A stretch of 47,604 nucleotides of DNA. Origin: Rhodoferax sp. GTDB lineage: Bacteria; Pseudomonadota; Gammaproteobacteria; Burkholderiales; Burkholderiaceae_C. A program made the translations under genes and the position numbers. Below the pieces are notes generated by a model. That model did no database searches and was not told the origin of the DNA. It saw only the letters and a list, made by a program, of their open reading frames with translations. The stretch is taken from contig JAIPDC010000003.1 in the NCBI GenBank assembly GCA_021737865.1, positions 1 to 47,604 of the forward strand, read 5' to 3'. How positions within the stretch are numbered: the first letter of the stretch is position 1; each line of letters opens with the position of its first letter. This document shows, piece after piece, positions 17,097 through 26,310 of the stretch.

Positions 17097-19892
17097 CTAC
17101 TTGCTTGCGGATGCTGCCCCGGCAAAGGTACCGGCACGCACCAGCACCATGCTTTCGGGTTTGAGGTATTTCCTGATGACCGCATTCACCTGCTGGTCAC
17201 TCAGTGCGTTGACGCGGGCAGGAAATTCATCCAGCCAGTTCACGTCATAGCCCCGATTCACGGCACCCAGCAGGGCGCCCGCCATGCCGCCGGTTGTGGC
17301 GAGGTCTGTTTTAAACGAGCCAATCAGGTTGCTCTTGCGTGCGCTGATTTCGGCAGACGTGGCACCCGCGTCATACCAAAGCTTGAGTTGGCGCTGGGTC
17401 GAGGCAATACCCTTGTCCAGCAAGCCGGGCGCGAAGGTAGCAGAGATGCGCCAGTCGCCATCGTTGACCATATCGCCCGCCAGGTTGGCGCGCACGTCAT
17501 ACGTCAGGCCTTCCTTGTCGCGTACGTTGGTCATGAGACGACCGGTAAAGCCGCTGCCCAGAATGGCCGTGGCCAGACGCAACGCCTGGTAGTCGGGGTC
17601 GCTGTAACGCAGGCCGCTGGGCTGGCCCATGATGATGGAGACGCTGGTCTTCCCGTCCATCGCCACATCCTGCCTGGCAGCCGCAGCGGGGTCTGCGGGC
17701 TTTGCCGCACGCACCACGGCCTTGCCGCCGGTCCAGCCAGCGAACGACCGCGCGATTTCGGCTTGCAGGGCAGGCATGTCCAAGTCACCTACCAGCACCA
17801 GGGTCATGGCGGCGGGGCCGTAGTTGGCCTGGTGAAAGGCCACCACATCGTCCAGCGTGGCGGCCTCAATGGCGGCCAGCATGTCATCAGGTGACACGGA
17901 GCGGGTGGGGTGGCCCACCGGGTAGGTCAAACGGTTAAACGCATCGGCAGCGCGAAAATCGGTGCTCTCCAGGCTGCGCTTGATACCGCCTGCCAACTGC
18001 TTCTTGACCTTGGCAAATTCTTCCGGCGCCAAAGCCGGTGTGCGCAGTTGCTCGGCAATCAGACCCAGCACCAGCGGTGCGTCTTTCTTCAGGGACCTGG
18101 CGCTGATGTCCAGCAGATCCGTGCCCACCCGGAAGTTGATGGCCGCACCCACGGCTTCAAGCTTTTCAGCAATGGCAAACTTGTCCTGACTCTTGGTGCC
18201 CTGGTCGAGCAACATGGCGGTCAGCGTTGGCACGGCGGGGTTGCCACCCGCCCCCTGGGAGCGTCCGGCAGGCAGCGAGCCGCGCACGGTCACAACATCC
18301 TTCACACCGGTGGGATAGGTGATGACGTCCACGCCGGCAATCTTGATGCGCTTGGCATTCGGGGCAATCTTGGTCCCGGTCTGGGCCGATGCCGCGCGTC
18401 CCGCCGGTTCTTTGGCTGCAGCCAGGACTGGCGAGATGCCCGCATGGAGGCTCGGATCGCGGTAGTAGTAGGGCCCATCAGCCAGCGAGGACTTAAAACC
18501 GGTCTTGGCAGCGGGCTTGGCGGCACCGCCAGCAGGTGCGACCCCGGCGTTGGTCGGGATGAACCAGCCGGTGGTGCTGTGGTCTTCGCTCAAATATTTG
18601 TTCGCCACGCGCTGGATGTCCGCTACGGTGACCTTTTTGGTGGCTTCGTCAAGGCCGTAGAACAGGGTCCAGTCGCCCGCGCTGATGAACTCGTTGATGT
18701 TGCCGGCAATGCCAAACGAGCCATCGAGCTTGAAGGCGGCATCCGCAGCATTCTTGGCCGCAGCGGCTTGTAACTCGACTTCGGTCACACCGTCTTTCTT
18801 CAGGCGTTCAATCTCCTGCACGATGATGGCTTCCACCTCGTCATGCTTGGCCCCGGGGGCCAATGGTGCAAACACGATGTGGATGGACGGGTCTGCAAAA
18901 ATTCCCATCTCGCCTTCCACGCCGGTGGATAGATTCTTGTTGGTGATGGCTTTGTACATGCGGCTGTTCTTGCCGTCGGCGAGGATGGCGCTCATCAGCA
19001 TCACAGGGGCAAAGTCAGCGTGTGTTGCAGCCGGAATCTTGTGCCCCACGGCGACCACACCGAGTTGACCGGCGCGCTTGACCACGGTGCGGCGTGCGCC
19101 ATTTTGCTCAGGCTCTTCGGTGTACAGCGCGGGGATGGGTTTGGGCGAACGGGGGTAGACGCCAAACGACTTCTTGACCAGTTCCAGTGCCTTCACCGAC
19201 TCAAAGTCGCCAATGATGGTGACCGTGGCGTTGTTGGGCCAGTAGTAGGTGTTGTAAAACTCGCGCAGCTTTTCAATCGACACTTTTTCGATGTCGCTGC
19301 GGTGGCCAATGGTGCTGTGGTGGTAGGGATGCGCCACGAACGCGGTTTGGTAAATCTCTTTGTACAACGCCTGGATGGGGGAGTTCTCGCCGCGCTCGAA
19401 CTCGTTGCGCACCACCGTCATCTCGGGTTTGCGGTCTTCCTCGCGCAGCAGCAGGTTGCGCATACGGTCGGCTTCCATGCCCATGACCGTGGCCAGGTGC
19501 TCGCTGCCCATGTTGGCGTAGTAATTGGTGCGGTCCAGCCAGGTGGTGGCGTTGTACTGCGCGCCCGTGCGCTCGAGCAACTGGTCGACGTTGTTGCCTT
19601 TTTCACGCGTGTGGTTCTTGGAGCCCTTGAACATCAGGTGCTCCAGCAGGTGCGTGGCACCGGTGGTACCGGTCACCTCGTTCTTGGAACCGACCCGGTA
19701 GGTCACCATGAAGGTCAGCGTGGGGCTGGAGTGCTCGGGCATCAGCAGTACCTGAAGACCGTTGGATTGAAGGGTGTATTCATCAATACTGCCCACGGTT
19801 TTGACGTGGGCATAGCCTTTGACCGCCACCGGTGCAGCTTGTGACAGCAACGATGAGAGCAGCAGGCCAGCAGTAAGTAAAAGTCGTTTCAT
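17097..19892 (-). CDS. M16 family zinc metallopeptidase, two-module secreted
   Basis: THLLEHLMFKGSKNH (HxxEH) with NEFERGE; signal peptide MKRLLLTAGLLLSSLLSQAAP; ATG 19892. Confidence 0.9.
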   Translation of the reverse strand: MKRLLLTAGLLLSSLLSQAAPVAVKGYAHVKTVGSIDEYTLQSNGLQVLLMPEHSSPTLTFMVTYRVGSKNEVTGTTGATHLLEHLMFKGSKNHTREKGNNVDQLLERTGAQYNATTWLDRTNYYANMGSEHLATVMGMEADRMRNLLLREEDRKPEMTVVRNEFERGENSPIQALYKEIYQTAFVAHPYHHSTIGHRSDIEKVSIEKLREFYNTYYWPNNATVTIIGDFESVKALELVKKSFGVYPRSPKPIPALYTEEPEQNGARRTVVKRAGQLGVVAVGHKIPAATHADFAPVMLMSAILADGKNSRMYKAITNKNLSTGVEGEMGIFADPSIHIVFAPLAPGAKHDEVEAIIVQEIERLKKDGVTEVELQAAAAKNAADAAFKLDGSFGIAGNINEFISAGDWTLFYGLDEATKKVTVADIQRVANKYLSEDHSTTGWFIPTNAGVAPAGGAAKPAAKTGFKSSLADGPYYYRDPSLHAGISPVLAAAKEPAGRAASAQTGTKIAPNAKRIKIAGVDVITYPTGVKDVVTVRGSLPAGRSQGAGGNPAVPTLTAMLLDQGTKSQDKFAIAEKLEAVGAAINFRVGTDLLDISARSLKKDAPLVLGLIAEQLRTPALAPEEFAKVKKQLAGGIKRSLESTDFRAADAFNRLTYPVGHPTRSVSPDDMLAAIEAATLDDVVAFHQANYGPAAMTLVLVGDLDMPALQAEIARSFAGWTGGKAVVRAAKPADPAAAARQDVAMDGKTSVSIIMGQPSGLRYSDPDYQALRLATAILGSGFTGRLMTNVRDKEGLTYDVRANLAGDMVNDGDWRISATFAPGLLDKGIASTQRQLKLWYDAGATSAEISARKSNLIGSFKTDLATTGGMAGALLGAVNRGYDVNWLDEFPARVNALSDQQVNAVIRKYLKPESMVLVRAGTFAGAASASK

Positions 19893-19996
19893 GTTTTGGG
19901 ATAGGTCAAAAAAAGACAAGGCGCTGACGTTAGCACAGACCGCAATGTCCGCGCTGGGAATAGAAGAAGGTGGACACGATCCAGGGTGTTGCGATC

Positions 19997-20090
19997 GGAG
20001 CCTGGGCGGGATAGGGGTTTGGTCCGTGTCCTCCGCCCGCCGTGCGGGCTCCTCCTTGACCTGCGCAAAACCCTATGCCGCCCAGGCTCC
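19997..20090. repeat. nested intergenic inverted repeat (long-stem structure)
   Basis: GGAGCCTGGGCGGGATAGGGGTTT (19997-20020) vs AAACCCTATGCCGCCCAGGCTCC (20068-20090); inner GCCCGC-CGT-GCGGGC (20035-20049). Confidence 0.75.
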
Positions 20091-20098
20091 TTCGGGCG

Positions 20099-21256
20099 TT
20101 AGTCTTCGAAGTACCAGTAGCCCGCATTCACCCACTGAGTGAGCGCCGTCACAAACCGCGGATTTTTCAAACCCGCGCGCAGCAGTTTCTGGTTGACCAC
20201 GTCGTGGTCGCACAGCGCCACGACGGCGGCTTGTGCCTTCGCGCCAAAGGCATGGCGCTCGCCATCGACATAACAAACACCCTCGCCCACCGTGGCGTCC
20301 ACGTAAAAGCAGCGCAGGCCACCGGTGCGTACCAGCGGCTGGGTCTTCAGGGTGTTGAGCAGGTCGGTCTCATCCATGGGTTCGTCCAGCGCCTGCAGGT
20401 CCAGCTGACATTTGGTCCTGGACAGGAAGCTGCCCGCAAAGTCGGCCACCAACTTGTCGTCGTCCAGGATGGACTGCAACTGCGCCTTGATGTGGGCAAA
20501 GTCGATGGCGTTGATCTGACCCTGATTCTTGTGGACGGGGCGACCCGGGTCGCTGAACAGCGTGCTGCCCAACTCCTTGTCGATAACGTGGTCGGCCAGA
20601 CCGCTCAACATATCGCAAGCTGACTTCCCCCGGAAGCCGACCGAAAAACTCATGGATGTTTCCAGCGACACGCCATCATGCGGAAAGCCCGGCGGGATGT
20701 ACAAGATGTCGCCCGGCAGCAGCTCCACATCAATGATGGCTTCGAACGGGTCCACATGCAACAGCGCTGCGTGCGCCGCAAACTGGCGGTGCTCGCCCCG
20801 GTCGCCCACGCGCCACTGACGCCGCCCCGAGCCCTGGCAGATGAACACGTCATACAGGTCAATGTGCGGGCCCACGCCACCCTTGGGCGTTGAGTAGCTG
20901 ATCATCACATCATCGAGGCGCCACTTGGGGATGAAGTCAAACGGCTTGACCAGTTCGGCCACCTCGGGCGACCAGTGGTTGACGGCCTGCACGATGAGCG
21001 ACCAGCCGGTCTTGCCCAGGTGGTCATACGACTCAAAGGGGCCGTTCTCGGCTTGCCACTTGCCGCGCTTTTTGTAGACCAGCCGCGAATCGATTTGCTC
21101 TTCGCAGGCCAGACCCGCCAGGTCTTCAGGGCTGATGGGGTCCACAAACTTCTTGAACCCCTGGCGTATGACCACCGGCTTTTGCTGCCAGTAGTGCTGC
21201 ATGAAGTGTTCGAGGGTGAAGTCGGAGAGGATGAGTTTGAACATGGGGTGGTCCAT
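20099..21256 (-). CDS. roxA: JmjC/cupin ribosomal oxygenase, RoxA (YcfD)-like
   Basis: HYWQQKPVVIRQGFKKF; GVGPHIDLYDVFICQGSGRRQWRVG; GDILYIPPGFPHDGVSL. Confidence 0.82.
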   Translation of the reverse strand: MDHPMFKLILSDFTLEHFMQHYWQQKPVVIRQGFKKFVDPISPEDLAGLACEEQIDSRLVYKKRGKWQAENGPFESYDHLGKTGWSLIVQAVNHWSPEVAELVKPFDFIPKWRLDDVMISYSTPKGGVGPHIDLYDVFICQGSGRRQWRVGDRGEHRQFAAHAALLHVDPFEAIIDVELLPGDILYIPPGFPHDGVSLETSMSFSVGFRGKSACDMLSGLADHVIDKELGSTLFSDPGRPVHKNQGQINAIDFAHIKAQLQSILDDDKLVADFAGSFLSRTKCQLDLQALDEPMDETDLLNTLKTQPLVRTGGLRCFYVDATVGEGVCYVDGERHAFGAKAQAAVVALCDHDVVNQKLLRAGLKNPRFVTALTQWVNAGYWYFED

Positions 21257-22011
21257 CAGGGTTTGCTGTTGTCGCGGTAGTAGCGGGTGGTGGTGGCAAC
21301 CGCCTCTTCAAAAGCGGCGGGCCACTGCTCTTGTGGCAGGGGCACCGGGCGCTTGCAGTTTTGCGCGCGCTGCAAGGCGCATTGGGAGCGCAGCAAGCCG
21401 TAGGACGCTGGCCAATGCGTGTCGTAGTGGATGCGGCCCAGCACGGTGCGGGCCGCATCGGTACCCGTCTTGACCGCGCGCGCCGCTTCCACCGGCTTGT
21501 TTTTCAAGAACGCCACCACGTCGTCCAGCGACTTGCTGCCCGGTGCCGTGAAGGCGCGCAGGAAAAAGCTCTCGTTGTCCTGAATCTCGGCGCGCCCGCT
21601 CGCATCGGCAAAGCGCAGCGCGTCGTACCAACCCAGCGTGGCCACTGCGGCCACCACGCCCAGATTGCTTTCCATTTCCTCGGGCTTGGACACCGGCACG
21701 TAGTACATGCGCTGCAGGTCCATGGCCTCCATCGGGGTGATGGAGACAAAGTCTTTGTCAAAGTCGGCCAGTACTTTGTCGAACTTGTCCTTCGCGGCCT
21801 TGTCCTTGTAGTCGCTCTTCTGGATGACGGCCACCAGGTCAATGACCTGTTTGCGCCGCACCTGCCATGGGTCTGGTTTGATGTCCAGCAGCACCGTGGG
21901 GGTGGCGGCCTTGGCCAGCGCAGCGCTCGTAGCCGGCCCGGCGGCCTGAACGCCTGCTGCGCCCCAAACAAACAATACGCTCAGCAACAGGGGTTTGAGG
22001 GGAAATGTCAT
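21256..22011 (-). CDS. conserved exported protein of unknown function
   Basis: N-terminal signal peptide; continuous ORF with coupled ATGA overlap to the downstream roxA-like gene. Confidence 0.65.
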   Translation of the reverse strand: MTFPLKPLLLSVLFVWGAAGVQAAGPATSAALAKAATPTVLLDIKPDPWQVRRKQVIDLVAVIQKSDYKDKAAKDKFDKVLADFDKDFVSITPMEAMDLQRMYYVPVSKPEEMESNLGVVAAVATLGWYDALRFADASGRAEIQDNESFFLRAFTAPGSKSLDDVVAFLKNKPVEAARAVKTGTDAARTVLGRIHYDTHWPASYGLLRSQCALQRAQNCKRPVPLPQEQWPAAFEEAVATTTRYYRDNSKP

Positions 22012-22166
22012 GTTTCTTCAGACTGGTGGTGCGAATATTGATGGGTTGGCCCATTGCGGGCGCCCGATGGTAAGCCAGCCTGCCGCAGCGGTCACAGAAA
22101 TCTGGCCATGTGTTGATGTGGCGCATACCGGCTCCACGGCGGAGCGGCGCCTGGCATGAATGCATC

Positions 22167-22222
22167 TACTATGTTTTTGATAGCTGGCTATGCATGTTCC
22201 ACGGGGTCTACAGCCACTTTTC
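22167..22222 (+). repeat. Family-1 interspersed repeat
   Basis: tactatgtttttgATAGCTGgctatgcatgttccacggGGTCTACAGccac; 18-nt core spacing. Confidence 0.75.
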
Positions 22223-22288
22223 AGCCCCAAGCAAAAGTGGCTCGCGGCCAGTATCATTACCCACCACAACCGAAAAGGAGACCAGACC

Positions 22289-22426
22289 ATGCCGACCAAC
22301 ACCGTCTCTCTGCATCGCGTACTGCGCGCGCCACCCGAACGCATCTATCGCGCCTTTCTGGAGCCCGCCGCCTTTGGCATGCTGGAAGACCAGTTTGGCG
22401 TTGGCTGGATGGTGATTGCGGCCTGA
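22289..22426 (+). pseudogene. truncated SRPBCC (AHSA1-like) N-terminus joined to VOC/PhnB-like C-terminus
   Basis: MPTNTVSLHRVLRAPPERIYRAFLEPAAFGMLEDQFGVGWMVIAA*; RBS AAAGGAG at ~22274; 45 aa only. Confidence 0.6.
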
Positions 22427-22428
22427 TT

Positions 22429-22482
22429 GCTACATTTTTTATAGCTGGTTGCGCACATTACACGGGTGCTACGCGCCCACCT
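22429..22482 (+). repeat. Family-1 interspersed repeat
   Basis: gctacattttttATAGCTGgttgcgcacattacacggGTGCTACGC; 18-nt core spacing. Confidence 0.7.
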
Positions 22483-22600
22483 GACACTATTCCCGCGCCA
22501 ACAGCTCCGTCAGCTCCTGCAGGCCAATCGCCGGCGGCGAAGGGTGTGTACCATCTACCGTTCCCACTTTGCCCGCTATCGGGCCCCAACGGAGAAAACT

Positions 22601-22984
22601 ATGTTCAGTCATGTGATGGTCGGTGTGAATGACCTTGAAGTTTCCAGAAAGTTTTACGACGCGCTGCTCGGCACGCTGGGCATCGGCCCCGGGATTGCCA
22701 ACAAAAACCGCTATTTCTACCGCGGTCCCAGCGGCACATTCGCGATCACCACACCCATCAACGGCGAACCCGCTACGCACGGGAATGGCAGCACCATCGG
22801 GTTTAACGTGCAATCGCCCGAACAAGGTGACGCATTCCATGCGGCTGGAGTCGCCAACGGCGGCACCACGTGCGAAGATCCCCCAGGGTTCCGCGAAGGC
22901 CCGGTGGGCAAGCTCTACCTCGCCTATCTGCGTGACCCCGACGGCAACAAGATTTGCGCACTGCACCGACCTGCAAAAAAGTAA
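22601..22984 (+). CDS. VOC (glyoxalase/bleomycin resistance) family protein
   Basis: MFSHVMVGVNDLEVSRKFYDALLGTLGIG...LYLAYLRDPDGNKICALHR; GGAGAA RBS. Confidence 0.88.
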   Translation: MFSHVMVGVNDLEVSRKFYDALLGTLGIGPGIANKNRYFYRGPSGTFAITTPINGEPATHGNGSTIGFNVQSPEQGDAFHAAGVANGGTTCEDPPGFREGPVGKLYLAYLRDPDGNKICALHRPAKK

Positions 22985-23014
22985 GCAGCACCGTCTGTTT
23001 ATTAGGGGAATTGC

Positions 23015-23635
23015 GTGAAGTCTGCGCGTGAGGGTTTGTTTGACGAGGCGTATTACGAGCGCTTCTATTTCAACAAGAAGACGAGTGTGGTCGACCCGGC
23101 ACACGTCGAACGGCTGGGCGCATTTGTGTGCAGCTACCTGCAGTTTGTGCGGGTGCCGGTGCGGCGCGTGCTGGACGTGGGCTGCGGCATTGGGCTGTGG
23201 CGCGATGTGATCCAGCGGCACTACCCGCACGCGCAATTTCACGGCGTTGAATACAGCGAGTATTTGTGCACGCGCTTTGGCTGGGAGCGCGGATCGGTAA
23301 TCGATTACAAGACCAAAGCCCCTTTTGACCTGGTGATCTGCCAGGGCGTGTTGCCCTACCTGTGCGAAGCGGATTTAAAAGTCGCCATGCACAACCTGCG
23401 GCAACTGAGCTGTGGCGCGTTGTACGTGGAGGCCGTCACTCGCGAGGACTGGGACCTGGAAATTCTGGATGAAACGCTAACCGACCCACGCCTTTTCAAG
23501 CACCCGGCCCAGTTGTACCGGCGCGGTCTGTCGGCCGGCTTCACCGAACTCGGTGGCGGTGTGTGGTTGAGTCGGCAGTCCGATCTGCCCATGTTCGCGC
23601 TGGAGTGCGTAGACAGTCAGAGCCCGAAGCCCTGA
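23015..23635 (+). CDS. class I SAM-dependent methyltransferase
   Basis: RVLDVGCGIGLWRDVIQRHYPHAQFHGVEYSEYLC motif I. Confidence 0.82.
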   Translation: MKSAREGLFDEAYYERFYFNKKTSVVDPAHVERLGAFVCSYLQFVRVPVRRVLDVGCGIGLWRDVIQRHYPHAQFHGVEYSEYLCTRFGWERGSVIDYKTKAPFDLVICQGVLPYLCEADLKVAMHNLRQLSCGALYVEAVTREDWDLEILDETLTDPRLFKHPAQLYRRGLSAGFTELGGGVWLSRQSDLPMFALECVDSQSPKP

Positions 23636-24424
23636 ATGCACCACGCTGCACCACCACATGCAGTCTCTCGCCTGCGCACCGCACGCTTGGCACGCAGCTC
23701 CAAACCCTTTCTCGCCCGCGGCGGCCCACATGGCGAGCGCTGTGCAGGTTGCCGCCTGGTGCCCAGCCACTGCCTGTGCGCCTTGCGCCCCACCGTGCCC
23801 ACGCGCGCCGGCGTGTGCCTGATCATGGCGGACATCGAACCACTCAAGCCCAGCAACACCGGCTGGCTGATTGCCGACGTGGTGGCCGATACCTTTGCCT
23901 ATGGATGGGCCCGCACCGCGGTGGACCCCGCCTTGCTGGCCATGCTGGCTGATCCGCAGTGGCAGCCGTACCTGGTGTTTCCAGGGGAGTTTGTGGCGCC
24001 AGAGCGGGTGGTTACGCAGCTGATCGCAGGCAACAGCCGCGACCCGCGCAGCGGTGGAGCGTGGGGGCGCCCACTCTTCGTACTGCTGGACGCAACCTGG
24101 CCCGAGGCGCGCAAAATGTTCCGCAAAAGCCCCTACCTGAATCACCTGCCGGTGCTTAGTTTGCAGAACGAGCAGATCTCGCGTTACAAACTGCGCCGCT
24201 CCCGGCGCGATGACCACTTCTGCACCTCCGAGGTGGCGGCCCTGTGCCTGGACCTGGCCGGTGAGCCGCTGGCGGCGCAAACGCTGGAGGCCTACCTGGA
24301 TGTGTTCACCCACCACTACCTGCAGGCCAAGAACCAGTTGCCGGCTGACCATGACGACGAAGCGCATGGGCGCTTGCGAGGGCTGCAGTTGTCGCGCACA
24401 GCGACAATCACCCCATCACTCTAA
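23636..24424 (+). CDS. tapT: tRNA-uridine aminocarboxypropyltransferase, DTW/TapT family
   Basis: CAGCRLVPSHCLCAL; PLFVLLDATWPEARKMFRKSPYLNHLPVLSL. Confidence 0.82.
   Translation: MHHAAPPHAVSRLRTARLARSSKPFLARGGPHGERCAGCRLVPSHCLCALRPTVPTRAGVCLIMADIEPLKPSNTGWLIADVVADTFAYGWARTAVDPALLAMLADPQWQPYLVFPGEFVAPERVVTQLIAGNSRDPRSGGAWGRPLFVLLDATWPEARKMFRKSPYLNHLPVLSLQNEQISRYKLRRSRRDDHFCTSEVAALCLDLAGEPLAAQTLEAYLDVFTHHYLQAKNQLPADHDDEAHGRLRGLQLSRTATITPSL
24039..24067 (-). repeat. Family-2 repeat fragment inside tapT coding sequence
   Basis: Reverse complement CCCCCACGCTCCACCGCTGCGCGGGTCGC matches copy C at 28/29 bases. Confidence 0.65.
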
Positions 24425-24434
24425 GAACGACCCC

Positions 24435-24686
24435 ATGACCGACGAAAAGACGCCTCCGACCGAAATCAAGACCGCTGAGATGTGCGACTCGTGCGCAGGC
24501 ATCCAGCAACACTGGCGCAAAGCCAAAGGGCACCCCGAGTTGATGCAAGGCACGCACCGCAACGTGGCGCACAAACACGGCACCGTCACCATCACCAAGT
24601 ACCGCTGCGAGCGCTGTGGCACCGTGTGGGAATATGAGAACAACAAGGTCAACCGCCAGGCCGGCTGGTCGGTGCTGGTTCGCTAA
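24435..24686 (+). CDS. small zinc-ribbon-like protein of unknown function
   Basis: CDSC...CERC two CxxC pairs in an 83-aa ORF directly after tapT. Confidence 0.65.
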   Translation: MTDEKTPPTEIKTAEMCDSCAGIQQHWRKAKGHPELMQGTHRNVAHKHGTVTITKYRCERCGTVWEYENNKVNRQAGWSVLVR

Positions 24687-24834
24687 ACCCTGCACTTCCC
24701 CGCGCTGACTTGTAAACAAAGGTAAGTGCGGTCAACAGGGGCACGCGCACGCCGTTACATATGCAGGCCCACGCGAAAGCGGGGCATGCTCAAAACGGTC
24801 GGGGCCTTGCGACTGTTGTTGTACCGGATAGACC

Positions 24835-25344
24835 ATGAATTTAAGTCGCTTAAAGATGCTTGCGGCGCTAGTGCTCACGCTCAGCTTTGCCGGCGTGGTT
24901 CGGGCACAGTCTTATGTGAATGTCACCGTGGGTGGTGCCTTCGCCCCAGGTGTATTCGGCCAGATATCGCTTGGCAATAATCCACCGCCGCCGGTGTGGA
25001 ACGCACAACCGGTCATTTACGGCCACCCCGTGTACGGCGCGCCGGTGAGGTACCTGCATGTGCCGCAGGAAGAGTACCGCGACTGGGGTCGCCACTGCGG
25101 ACGCTACCGCGCCTGCGGACACCCGGTGCACTTTGTGCGGGTGGAGCAGAACAACCGCTGGTGGGAAAACCACAGCGAATACCTGCGGGGCCAGGGCTAC
25201 TATCGTCAGCTCGAAGCGCGCGCCTATGGGCACCGTGATGAGAGGCGCAGTGAATACCGCCGCGATTCACGTAACGAGCGATTCGACAACGCCACGGACT
25301 CGCGCCACGACAACCGGCATGACAACCGACGCAGCGAGCGCTGA
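24835..25344 (+). CDS. exported protein of unknown function, Arg/His/Tyr-rich
   Basis: Signal peptide MNLSRLKMLAALVLTLSFAGVVRAQS; RRSEYRRDSRNERFDNATDSRHDNRHDNRRSER tail. Confidence 0.65.
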   Translation: MNLSRLKMLAALVLTLSFAGVVRAQSYVNVTVGGAFAPGVFGQISLGNNPPPPVWNAQPVIYGHPVYGAPVRYLHVPQEEYRDWGRHCGRYRACGHPVHFVRVEQNNRWWENHSEYLRGQGYYRQLEARAYGHRDERRSEYRRDSRNERFDNATDSRHDNRHDNRRSER

Positions 25345-25397
25345 GGTTTGCGCGCTCCGGGCACAATCCCTGTGTCCGTTCGCGCAAACCCACAACC

Positions 25398-26282
25398 ATG
25401 AAACCACCTCCCAGACTGCAATCCCTCATTGAAGAAGGCCTGATCGATACCGTAGTGCGCCAGCTGATGAGCGGCAAGGAGGCTATGGTTTTTGTGGTGC
25501 GCACCGGCGACGAGACGCGCTGCGCCAAGATCTACAAGGAAGCCACGCACCGGAGTTTTCGCCAGGCGGTGGACTACACCGAAAACCGCAAGGTCAAAAA
25601 TTCGCGCTCGGCCCGGGCCATGGCCAAGGGCAGCCGGTTTGGCCGGCAAGAGCAAGAGGCCGCCTGGCAAAGCGCCGAGGTGGACGCGCTCTACCGTCTG
25701 GCGGCTGCCGGTGTGCGCGTGCCCCAACCCTACAACTTCCACGACGGCGTGCTGCTGATGGAACTAGTGACCGACGCCGACGGCGATGCCGCGCCGCGCC
25801 TGAACGATGTAGCGTTCACCACCGAGCAGGCTTTGCAGCACCACACCACGCTGATTGCCGAGGTCGTGCGCATGCTGTGCGCCGGGGTGGTGCATGGAGA
25901 CCTGTCGGAATTCAATATCCTGCTAGCCCACACGTCCGGCATGGAGGGTGGCGATGGTGTGGACGAGCCCGTCATCATCGACCTGCCCCAGGCGGTGGAC
26001 GCCGCAGGCAACAACCACGCCCAACGCATGCTGCTACGCGATGTCAATAATCTGCGCGACTTTTTTGGGCAGTTTGCGCCTGCCTTGCTGCGTACCGACT
26101 ACGGCCCCGAGATCTGGAGCCTGTACCAGGCGGGCTTACTGAGCAACGAGACTGCGCTGACAGGTCACTTCGAGCGCAAGCACGCCGATGTGGATATGCA
26201 GGCCGTACTGCGCGAAATTGACGATGCACGCGCCGAAGATGGTGCGCGCCGGTTGCGCATGGCAACTACGGCTGCACGGTAG
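25398..26282 (+). CDS. RIO-family serine protein kinase
   Basis: MSGKEAMVFVV P-loop, VVHGDLSEFNILL catalytic loop, IIDLPQAVD metal-binding loop. Confidence 0.85.
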   Translation: MKPPPRLQSLIEEGLIDTVVRQLMSGKEAMVFVVRTGDETRCAKIYKEATHRSFRQAVDYTENRKVKNSRSARAMAKGSRFGRQEQEAAWQSAEVDALYRLAAAGVRVPQPYNFHDGVLLMELVTDADGDAAPRLNDVAFTTEQALQHHTTLIAEVVRMLCAGVVHGDLSEFNILLAHTSGMEGGDGVDEPVIIDLPQAVDAAGNNHAQRMLLRDVNNLRDFFGQFAPALLRTDYGPEIWSLYQAGLLSNETALTGHFERKHADVDMQAVLREIDDARAEDGARRLRMATTAAR

Positions 26283-26310
26283 AGTTGCTGTACGGGGTTC
26301 AGGGCACCAC

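Noticed and set aside
16116-17894. 592-aa plus-strand ORF, with similar long antisense ORFs at 12487-14196, 36237-38078 and 7835-9370
   Set aside because: Shadow ORFs opposite well-supported genes in GC-rich DNA; compositions rich in H/Q/G/R with no recognisable domain.
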